Shown piece by piece: positions 38,834 to 44,782 of a stretch of DNA of 44,782 nucleotides. Within the stretch, counting starts at the first letter, position 1; each line of letters begins with the position of its first letter. This stretch comes from Candidatus Sungiibacteriota bacterium (GTDB lineage Bacteria; Patescibacteriota; Minisyncoccia; Sungbacterales; HO2-52-23): assembly GCA_016186095.1 (NCBI GenBank), contig JACPMG010000001.1:1-44782 (forward strand). Reading direction: 5' to 3'. The notes beneath the pieces are model-generated. The model did not search any database, had not been told where the DNA came from, and saw nothing but the letters and a program-made list of their open reading frames with translations. Position numbers and translations under genes: made by a program.

Positions 38834-39877
38834 TTGCCCAGTAAAGACATCCAATATCTTCATGTTTCCACCTGGACGGTTATCCGTTTTTTTATGGTGG
38901 TCTTTGGAATTGTAGCGCTTTATCTTGTGAGCGATATTCTGGCCGCGCTCATTTTCGCTGTAATCGTCGCTTCCGCCATTGAGCCGGCCGTTGAATGGCT
39001 GAAAGAGCATAAAATCCCGCGGATTTTGGGGGTTATTTTGATCTATCTTGCCATCGCCCTCGCGCTGTTTTTTGTGGTTTATCTTATTTTCCCGCTTATT
39101 TTTGAAGAATCGCAAAATATCTCCCTTACCTACCCCGCGTTTCAAAAGCAGATTTTATCCGGCATCGGGAAGGTTGAGGCGCTTCCGTTTCCACCATTCT
39201 TTACGGAAAATCTTGAGGAAATTCTGCGCATACCGGCTACATATCTTGAGAAGCTCGGCGGCGGTATTTTTGATTTTGCCACGATAGTTTTTGGCGGCCT
39301 GTTATCTTTCATTCTCGTGGTGGTCTTCTCTTTTTATCTGGCTGCTCAAGAAAAGGGGATTGAAAGTTTTCTGCGGCTGGTAACGCCCCTCGCTTACGAA
39401 CCTTATGCGGTTGATCTTTGGGAAAGATCGCAAAGAAAATTGGGTCGTTGGTTGCGCGCGCAGATGCTTTTGGGCGCCATCGTGGGTGTGCTCATATTTT
39501 TCGGTCTCACTGTTTTGGGCGTTCGCCCGGCTTTATTTTTTGCCATACTCGCGGCGCTTTTTGAGATTATCCCGGTGGTCGGGCCGATTCTCGCCGCGGT
39601 CCCTGCGGTTGCCGCAGCGCTTCTCATCTCGCCGGTAGTGGGGGTATTTACCATAGTGCTTTATGTAGTGGTACAACAGACGGAGTCGCACGTGATCGTG
39701 CCCGTGGTTATGAAAAAGACTGTTGGACTAAGTCCTTTGGTGGTGGTGTTGGCACTTTTGGTAGGCGCGAAAATCGGCGGAATTTTTGGGATTTTACTCT
39801 CGGTGCCGATTACGGCGATTCTGGCCGAGTTTATAAACGACTGGGACAAAAAAAAGAGGGCCCTGCTTCCCGAATAA
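38834..39877 (+). CDS. AI-2E family transporter (PerM-like)
   Basis: A 347-residue membrane protein starting at TTG 38834; no ATG is available before the first helix. It has the family arrangement of helices, with FGLTVLGVRPALFFAILAALFEIIPVVGPILAAVPA as the central conserved block and VVVLALLVGAKIGGIFGILLSVPITAILAEF at the end. The family includes a proposed AI-2 exporter and Na+/H+ antiporters; the function here is open. The next gene begins 5 bases after the stop. Confidence 0.88.
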   Translation: MPSKDIQYLHVSTWTVIRFFMVVFGIVALYLVSDILAALIFAVIVASAIEPAVEWLKEHKIPRILGVILIYLAIALALFFVVYLIFPLIFEESQNISLTYPAFQKQILSGIGKVEALPFPPFFTENLEEILRIPATYLEKLGGGIFDFATIVFGGLLSFILVVVFSFYLAAQEKGIESFLRLVTPLAYEPYAVDLWERSQRKLGRWLRAQMLLGAIVGVLIFFGLTVLGVRPALFFAILAALFEIIPVVGPILAAVPAVAAALLISPVVGVFTIVLYVVVQQTESHVIVPVVMKKTVGLSPLVVVLALLVGAKIGGIFGILLSVPITAILAEFINDWDKKKRALLPE

Positions 39878-39882
39878 AATTT

Positions 39883-40305
39883 GTGCCCGAGACTATACCA
39901 GCGAAGAAAATTTATTTTTTGTTATTAATTGGCGGCTTGATTGTGGCAGCCACTTTTGTTGTGGGTCTGGTTTTTGGAGTGTCGACATGGGAGGCGTGGT
40001 GGGTCTCCAATTTTTTTCATTTTCTGGGCGGGATGTACGCGTTCTTTTTTGTGCGGGCGGTTTTTTATTACACCAGACCGTACCACAAGATAACCGCCGC
40101 ATCATGGGCAGAGGTTTTTTTATTCGTGGCCGGAGCCTTGATACTCGGCGTACTTTGGGAGTGGTTTGAATTTGTTCTGGACCGGTATCGCGTTATTATC
40201 GCGGCGAAACCGAGCCTGATGACCTATGCCGATAATATCGGAGATTTGATTATTGACACGCTCGGCGCGTTTGTCGCCGCGTATATTTATGGCAGAAAAA
40301 AGTAA
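39883..40305 (+). CDS. DUF2238-like membrane protein
   Basis: A 140-residue protein with four helices starting at GTG 39883. Conserved-looking polar residues sit in the membrane: WVSNFFHFLGGMYAFFF, VLWEWFEFVLDRY and ADNIGDLIIDTLGAFVAAY, similar to DUF2238/YjdF proteins. Function unknown. It is squeezed between the AI-2E gene (5 bases) and metG, which it overlaps by 17 bases. Confidence 0.7.
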   Translation: MPETIPAKKIYFLLLIGGLIVAATFVVGLVFGVSTWEAWWVSNFFHFLGGMYAFFFVRAVFYYTRPYHKITAASWAEVFLFVAGALILGVLWEWFEFVLDRYRVIIAAKPSLMTYADNIGDLIIDTLGAFVAAYIYGRKK

Positions 40306-41770
40306 AAAATTCTATATTACCACCGCGATTCCTTATGTAAACGCGCGGCCGCATTTGGGGCATGCGCTTGAGTTTGTGCAGGCGGACGTGTTGGCGCGCT
40401 ACCACCGGACTCGAGGCGAGCGCGTTTTTTTGCTTTCCGGTAGCGACGATAACGCGCTAAAAAATGTTCAGGCCGCGGAAAAGGCCGGGAGCGGAATTCA
40501 GGAATTTGTGGATAAAAATGCGGCGCTGTTCTCTCAACTTTTTGAAGTCCTCGGGGTGCGGGTTGATGCATTTCAGAGAGGGAGTGATGAAAAATTGCAC
40601 TATCCTTCAAGCCAAAAACTTTGGAAACTCTGTGAAGAGGCGGGGGATATTTATAAAAAATCTTACACGGGGCTTTATTGCGTGGGGTGTGAAGCTTTTT
40701 ATACCAAAGACGAGTTGAACGAAAACGGCGAGTGTTTTGAGCATCTCGGAAGAAAACTGGATTTGGTTTCGGAGGAAAATTACTTTTTTCGCCTCTCCAA
40801 GTACCAGAAACAGCTTATTGATTTAATAAAAAGCGGTAAGCTCTGTATTTTACCCGGAACAAGAAAGAACGAAGTTTTATCTTTTCTTCGCGAGCCATTG
40901 CAGGATATAAGTATTTCACGCACCAACGAGCGCGCCAAAAATTGGGGGGTTCCCGTGCCGGGAGACGATAGCCAGAGAATCTATGTCTGGTTTGATGCTC
41001 TCAATATGTATCAATCGGGCATAGGGTTCGGTTGGGACGAGGATACGTATAAAAAATGGTGGCCGGCTGATATTCACCTCATCGGGAAGGGTATTCTGCG
41101 GTTTCATGCCGTTTATTGGCCGGCATTTCTGCTTTCGGCAAGGCTGGAGTTGCCCAAATCAATTTTTGTTCATGGCTACATCACTGTGGATGGGCAGAAG
41201 ATGTCTAAAACCATCGGCAATGTTTTGGATCCCTTCGAGATCATTAATAAATATGGTACGGACCCGGCGCGCTATTATTTGCTTCGCGAAATTCCTTCCG
41301 GTGAGGACGGGGACTTTTCATATCAAAAATTAGAAGACCGTTATAATGGAGACCTAGCCAATGGGTTGGGAAATTTAGTGGCACGGGTCGCGGCTCTCGG
41401 AGAAAAAATAAGCCCTATCCGTTTTGAATTCGGAAAAGATGTAGAGAAAGAAATTGATGCTACTTGCGATGATGTATTCGGGCAATATGAAAAACATATG
41501 CGAGAGTTTCGGCTGAACGAGGCGCTTGCCGATGTATGGCACCTTATATCGTCAGGGGATAAATATATAAATGAAAAAAAGCCGTGGAGCATTGAGAGCG
41601 AGGCGGAGTTGAAAAAAGTAATGGTGAACGCGGGTTACCTGGTAGGCGCCATTACTAATTTGATTGAGCCATTTTTGCCGGGGACTGCGGAGAAAATCCG
41701 CGAGCAGATTAGATTTGAGGATTCGGTGATGAAAATAAAAAAAGGCGGGAATTTATTTCCGCGGATATGA
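40289..41770 (+). CDS. metG: Methionyl-tRNA synthetase
   Basis: A 493-residue class Ia synthetase. YITTAIPYVNARPHLGHALE carries the HIGH-type motif HLGH. A zinc-knuckle region reads YCVGCEAFY, then GECFEH. WFDALNMYQSGIGF and QKMSKTIGNVLDP give KMSKT. The C-terminal anticodon domain ends near IREQIRFEDS with no EMAP-like extension. ATG 40289 is preferred, since an upstream start would read 12 residues out of the previous gene. It overlaps tatD by 4 bases (ATGA). Confidence 0.96.
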   Translation: MAEKSKKFYITTAIPYVNARPHLGHALEFVQADVLARYHRTRGERVFLLSGSDDNALKNVQAAEKAGSGIQEFVDKNAALFSQLFEVLGVRVDAFQRGSDEKLHYPSSQKLWKLCEEAGDIYKKSYTGLYCVGCEAFYTKDELNENGECFEHLGRKLDLVSEENYFFRLSKYQKQLIDLIKSGKLCILPGTRKNEVLSFLREPLQDISISRTNERAKNWGVPVPGDDSQRIYVWFDALNMYQSGIGFGWDEDTYKKWWPADIHLIGKGILRFHAVYWPAFLLSARLELPKSIFVHGYITVDGQKMSKTIGNVLDPFEIINKYGTDPARYYLLREIPSGEDGDFSYQKLEDRYNGDLANGLGNLVARVAALGEKISPIRFEFGKDVEKEIDATCDDVFGQYEKHMREFRLNEALADVWHLISSGDKYINEKKPWSIESEAELKKVMVNAGYLVGAITNLIEPFLPGTAEKIREQIRFEDSVMKIKKGGNLFPRI

Positions 41771-42603
41771 AGGCCGAGCTTTTTGATGTTCATACCCATG
41801 TCCAATTTGCGGCATTCAAGGATGACGCGGATTCGGTAATTCGGCGAGCGCTGGATGCGGGCGTGTGGTTGGTAAATGTAGGGACCCAAGCCGATACTTC
41901 GGCCAAAGCGATTGATTTGGCAGAAAAATACCCCGAAGGCGCATATGCCACAGTTGGGCTTCACCCGCTTCATACGGAAAAGTCGCACCACGACGCGCAA
42001 GAACTCGGGACGACAGAAAAAGCGCTTGAATTCACGAGCCGAGGAGAAGAATTTGATTATGAGTATTACAAAAAGCTTGCCGTGCACCCAAAGGTGGTGG
42101 CGATTGGCGAGTGCGGATTGGATTACTATCGCCTCGGAGAGGAAACGAAAGAGAAACAAATGTCCGTGTTTTTACGACAGATTGAACTTGCCCACGATGT
42201 TAAAAAACCTCTTATGATTCATTGCCGTCAGGCCTTCAGCGATCTTATAAAGATGTTACACGCTACACGTTATACGCTACACGATACACCGAGTGTTGTT
42301 CATTTCTTCTCCGGCACCCGAGATGACGCGCAAAAACTCCTTGATATGGGATTTTATTTTTCTTTTGGCGGCGTAGTTACCTTTACCCGAGACTATGACG
42401 AAGTAGTAAAATATATTCCGCTAGAGCAGATTTTGCTTGAAACCGACGCGCCATATTTGGCGCCCGTACCATATCGCGGGAAAAGAAATGAACCAGCGTA
42501 TGTGATCGAAGTTGCCAAGAAAATGGCGGAATTAAAAAGCACCTCCTTGGGGGAGGTGGCCATGAGAACGACTGCGAATGCCAAAACTATTTTTGTGGTA
42601 TAG
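41767..42603 (+). CDS. tatD: TatD family metal-dependent nuclease
   Basis: A 278-residue TIM-barrel hydrolase: FDVHTHVQF (HxH metal ligands), TVGLHPLH, AIGECGLDYYR (Glu ligand), KKPLMIHCRQAFSDLIKML, VVHFFSGT and LLETDAPYLAPVPYRGKRNEP with the final Asp. TatD enzymes act as 3'-5' DNases in repair and apoptosis-like DNA decay. A tandem repeat (42256-42290) adds HATRYTLHDTPS in a loop before VVHFFSG. Translationally coupled to metG. Confidence 0.94.
   Translation: MKAELFDVHTHVQFAAFKDDADSVIRRALDAGVWLVNVGTQADTSAKAIDLAEKYPEGAYATVGLHPLHTEKSHHDAQELGTTEKALEFTSRGEEFDYEYYKKLAVHPKVVAIGECGLDYYRLGEETKEKQMSVFLRQIELAHDVKKPLMIHCRQAFSDLIKMLHATRYTLHDTPSVVHFFSGTRDDAQKLLDMGFYFSFGGVVTFTRDYDEVVKYIPLEQILLETDAPYLAPVPYRGKRNEPAYVIEVAKKMAELKSTSLGEVAMRTTANAKTIFVV
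42256..42290 (+). repeat. TACACGCTACACG-type repeat inside tatD
   Basis: Units of the TTACACGC/TACACG type in frame. They share the 14-mer CGCTACACGTTATA with the spacer upstream of the beta-CASP gene (8316-8329). Confidence 0.8.
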
Positions 42604-42614
42604 ATACGGTTCTA

Positions 42615-43124
42615 TTACTTATACTTACCCTCCACGTCAAACCCCATTTTTCTAAGTAGCTCGTTAACCTTTTTCTGTTCTTCTTCGCTTACGGGCTCGT
42701 CATCGGGGCAACGAGGCGGCTGATCAACTTGTCCTAATTCATCGCTTTCTTCACGCATGGGCATGCATACGATCCGGATTGAGATGTTCCCCTTGCTTGG
42801 CACCGGATGTCCGCGTGTTCCGTCAATAATTAGCGCGACCGATACCTCGCAGTAGTATTTAGGCCCATCCGATTCATGGTCGACGAAACAGTAGTCGATG
42901 AGTTCGTGTTGGATCGTTACCATTGTTTTATCCGGGCGCACCACGATTCTTTCTTTGAATATGGCTATGTAGCAGTTCGAGCCTCCGAATAGATTCATTA
43001 TCGTCCGCAGCTGTTCCCTGAATTCTTCCGATGCTTGTCTCTGTCCGAACTCTACTGCCAACAGCATATCTTGTGTTACTTCGGCAAGCTCGAATAATCC
43101 CGTCTCAATTTCGTTAAGCTCCAT
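42615..43124 (-). CDS. Hypothetical acidic protein
   Basis: A 169-residue acidic soluble protein starting MELNEIETGLFELAEVTQDM at ATG 43124 with GGAGGAATACG just upstream. The first ~60 residues are helical; the central part has beta-strand patterns (CYIAIFKERIVVRPDKTMVTI, YYCEVSVALII) and the C-terminus is Glu-rich with RKMGFDVEGKYK. No family recognised. A solitary gene on the minus strand between tatD and leuS, with its own promoter. Confidence 0.7.
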   Translation of the reverse strand: MELNEIETGLFELAEVTQDMLLAVEFGQRQASEEFREQLRTIMNLFGGSNCYIAIFKERIVVRPDKTMVTIQHELIDYCFVDHESDGPKYYCEVSVALIIDGTRGHPVPSKGNISIRIVCMPMREESDELGQVDQPPRCPDDEPVSEEEQKKVNELLRKMGFDVEGKYK

Positions 43125-43155
43125 CGTATTCCTCCGAAGTATGGTGCTGTTTTGA

Positions 43156-43183
43156 ACATTAAAGAAAAATGTCCGCTTGTCAA
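43156..43183 (-). promoter_or_regulatory. Promoter of the acidic hypothetical gene
   Basis: Minus-strand TTGACA (43183-43178) and TAATGT (43161-43156), spacer 16 bases. The -35 is perfect, the -10 weak. Transcription would start about 25 bases before ATG 43124. Confidence 0.6.
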
Positions 43184-43210
43184 ACGAGCGGAATGCAACT
43201 AAAATATTGG

Positions 43211-43216
43211 TATAAT
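43211..43216 (+). promoter_or_regulatory. TATAAT box directly before leuS
   Basis: A perfect TATAAT with just one base before ATG 43218 and no good -35 at normal spacing. If active it would start inside the gene, so a TAAAAT at 43199-43204 may be the true -10. Confidence 0.35.
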
Positions 43217-43217
43217 C

Positions 43218-44782
43218 ATGCGTTACGACCCCACAAAAATAGAAAAGAAATGGCAGAAGCGGTGGTTGAAAGAAGGAATTTATGAACCAGACCTCAAACG
43301 AGCCAAGAGGCCGTTTTATAATTTAATGATGTTCCCGTATCCTTCGGCCGAAGGATTACATATTGGGAGTGTGAGAACTTTTACCGGGATTGATATTTAT
43401 GGAAGGTTCAAAAGAATGCAGGGATACGACGTTTTTGAGCCGATCGGACTTGATGGGTTTGGGATTCATTCAGAAAACTATGCGTTAAAAGTGGGCAAGC
43501 ATCCGTTTCAGCACGCCAAAGATTCGGAGAAAAATTTTTACCGCCAACTCGGAGAAATCGGAAACGGGTTTGCCTGGCGCGAGAAACTGGAGACCTATGA
43601 TCCCGGATACTACAAGTGGACCCAATGGATTTTTACGCAGATGTTTAAGCGCGGACTTGCGTATCGCAAAAAATCACCGGTAAATTGGTGTCCTTCGTGT
43701 AAAACCGTACTCGCGGACGAACAAGTTTTGCAGGGAGAGTGCGAGCGTTGCCAGACGAAAGTCGTCAAAAAAGATTTGGAGCAATGGTTTTTTAAGATTA
43801 CGAATTATGCCGAGCGGCTTCTGAAAAATCTTGAAAAAATTGACTGGCCCGAGCCGATTAAAATCGCGCAAAGGAATTGGATCGGAAAATCGGAAGGAGC
43901 CTTGATACGGTTTCCGCTTGCTGGGAAATTTAATTTCGTGTTTCTGCACGCATATAAAGGGTTTCCTCAACAAGATTTTTGGCCTTGGCTTAAGGGGGTA
44001 CTCGAAAGACAGGGGGCGAGGGTTTTTGCTCCGCAGCTGCCCAGTCCTAGCGAACCGAATATTGAGGAACAGGTGAACTTTCTTTTGAAGAACTATAACT
44101 TTGATGAGAACACGATTATAGTAACCCACAGTTTAGGCGGAGTGGCCGCTATGAAACTTTTACCCAAACTACAGTTGTCAGTCGCAGGTCTTATTATGGT
44201 AGCGCCGCCGATTAGGACAGAGTTTCTGGACGGGAAGAAGCGTCCTGCGTTAGAGGCGGCTTGCGATTGGCAGTTCTCTTTTAGTTCCGTAAGAGAGAAA
44301 GCGGCCTCTATAACGGTAATTAGAGACCTAGGAGATGATATTGTACCCGCAGCCCACCCCAAAGAAATTGCAGAAGCTCTTGGGGCAAAGTTAGTTGATG
44401 TCGTAGCACAAAAGCCGCATTTTCACTCCTCCCAGGAGCCGGACATCCTCCTCAATCTGCCGACAAATATAGAAGTTTTCACCACCCGCCCCGACACGCT
44501 TTTTGGAGCGACCTATATGGTTTTGGGGCCGGAGCACCAGTTAGTTACCAGTTACCAGTTACCAGTTACAAACCGAAAAGAAGTTGACGAATATATTAAA
44601 AAAGCGAAAGCGAAGACGGACGAGGAACGAATTGCGGCGGGAAAGGAAAAAACAGGCGTTGAGTTGAAGGGGATAAAGGCGATCAATCCGGCCAATGGGG
44701 AAAAAATTCCCATCTGGGTCGCGGATTATGTGCTGGGTAATGTCGGAACCGGAGCGATTATGGCGGTGCCGGCGCATGATGA
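43218..44782 (+). CDS. leuS: Leucyl-tRNA synthetase with inserted alpha/beta hydrolase domain (partial at window edge)
   Basis: 521 residues before the right edge. The N-terminus is standard LeuRS: IEKKWQKRW, MFPYPSAEGLHIGSVRTF (HIGH motif HIGS), EPIGLDGFGIHSENYAL, NWCPSCKTVLADEQV with the zinc knuckle CERC, and NWIGKSEGALIRF entering the CP1 editing domain. Residues ~238-417 are an RBBP9/YdeN-like hydrolase. LeuRS resumes exactly at IEVFTTRPDTLFGATYMVL, the threonine-rich editing core, and GTGAIMAVPAHD. The frame is continuous throughout. A repeat (44538-44570) adds QLVTSYQLPVT. Confidence 0.96.
   Translation, partial: MRYDPTKIEKKWQKRWLKEGIYEPDLKRAKRPFYNLMMFPYPSAEGLHIGSVRTFTGIDIYGRFKRMQGYDVFEPIGLDGFGIHSENYALKVGKHPFQHAKDSEKNFYRQLGEIGNGFAWREKLETYDPGYYKWTQWIFTQMFKRGLAYRKKSPVNWCPSCKTVLADEQVLQGECERCQTKVVKKDLEQWFFKITNYAERLLKNLEKIDWPEPIKIAQRNWIGKSEGALIRFPLAGKFNFVFLHAYKGFPQQDFWPWLKGVLERQGARVFAPQLPSPSEPNIEEQVNFLLKNYNFDENTIIVTHSLGGVAAMKLLPKLQLSVAGLIMVAPPIRTEFLDGKKRPALEAACDWQFSFSSVREKAASITVIRDLGDDIVPAAHPKEIAEALGAKLVDVVAQKPHFHSSQEPDILLNLPTNIEVFTTRPDTLFGATYMVLGPEHQLVTSYQLPVTNRKEVDEYIKKAKAKTDEERIAAGKEKTGVELKGIKAINPANGEKIPIWVADYVLGNVGTGAIMAVPAHD
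43929..44468 (+). other. RBBP9/YdeN-like alpha/beta hydrolase domain inserted in LeuRS CP1
   Basis: 180 residues, close to the ~186 of free RBBP9/YdeN proteins. It begins FNFVFLHAYKG with DFWPWLKGVLERQGARVFAPQLP, then the nucleophile elbow THSLGG (Ser305), the acid GDDIVP (Asp373/374) and a histidine in PHFHSS (His401 or 403). The catalytic triad appears complete. It replaces a short loop between FPLAGK and IEVFTTRPDT. Confidence 0.92.
44538..44570 (+). repeat. CAGTTAC-type tandem repeat inside leuS
   Basis: Four copies of a CCAGTTA unit, in frame, in the LeuRS editing domain just after LGPEH. Confidence 0.8.

Noticed and set aside
1-44782. CRISPR array, insertion sequence or prophage
   Set aside because: No regularly spaced direct repeats with unique spacers, no transposase or integrase frames and no phage structural genes were seen; the tandem repeats are too short and have no spacers.

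Overview
The window reads as bacterial chromosome from a Patescibacteria (Candidate Phyla Radiation) genome, most likely a Parcubacteria-type lineage. This is inference from gene content and style. Core genes are tightly packed and often overlap by 4-30 bases, and most lack a Shine-Dalgarno site. Many proteins belong to families common in that group: a secreted peptidoglycan-binding/lamin-tail-like protein, a small EF-Tu domain-2 protein, a TreT-like glycosyltransferase, alpha2-type GlyRS and archaeal/eukaryotic-type IleRS. Short palindromes and tandem repeats are spread through spacers and even through conserved reading frames. No rRNA, CRISPR array, insertion sequence or phage was seen.

Layout. 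1-1.6 kb (minus): polA 5'-nuclease part (cut by the edge), tsaE and a solitary lipoprotein. 1.6-5.6 kb: DoxX, a DUF192-alpha/beta hydrolase fusion, a zinc-ribbon protein, a DnaQ-like exonuclease fused to a WYL domain, and a YkuK-like protein. 5.6-7.3 kb: an RNA-rich stretch with two candidate structured RNAs and tRNAs Met/Ile2(CAU), Glu, Gln and Arg. 7.3-11.7 kb: secreted protein, beta-CASP nuclease, SLOG/LOG-like protein, amino-acid permease. 11.7-18.1 kb: GlgA diverging from TreT, then a Ca2+ P-type ATPase and a Na+/Ca2+ exchanger. 18.2-25.8 kb: a BCAM0308/NMD3-like protein with a large in-frame palindrome, EndoQ, a half-size MFS protein, PolX, NUDIX overlapping an MGMT-type gene, and a zinc/manganese-type ABC transporter. 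25.8-28.6 kb (minus): smpB, ssrA, a hypothetical gene, infC, rpmI, rplT. 28.7-44.8 kb: five aminoacyl-tRNA synthetases (Arg, Ile, Gly, Met, Leu) interleaved with recO, a large surface protein, an M16 peptidase, an AI-2E family transporter and TatD.

The most striking content is in the synthetases. IleRS carries a complete histidine-phosphatase domain, and LeuRS carries a complete RBBP9/YdeN-like alpha/beta hydrolase domain. Each is spliced in frame into a loop of the enzyme with its catalytic residues intact. A DNA-repair theme also runs through the window (PolA nuclease, DnaQ-WYL, EndoQ, PolX, RecO, MGMT, TatD, NUDIX). EndoQ and DnaQ-WYL both end in Q-x-S-L-F, resembling the sliding-clamp-binding motif.

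Two styles of gene start coexist. Several core genes have a -10 box exactly 6 bases before the ATG (leaderless-looking). A set of solitary lineage-specific genes has strong GGAGG sites, most with recognisable -35/-10 promoters. infC and the MGMT-type gene have no ATG/GTG/TTG in a plausible position and appear to start at AUU or a related codon.
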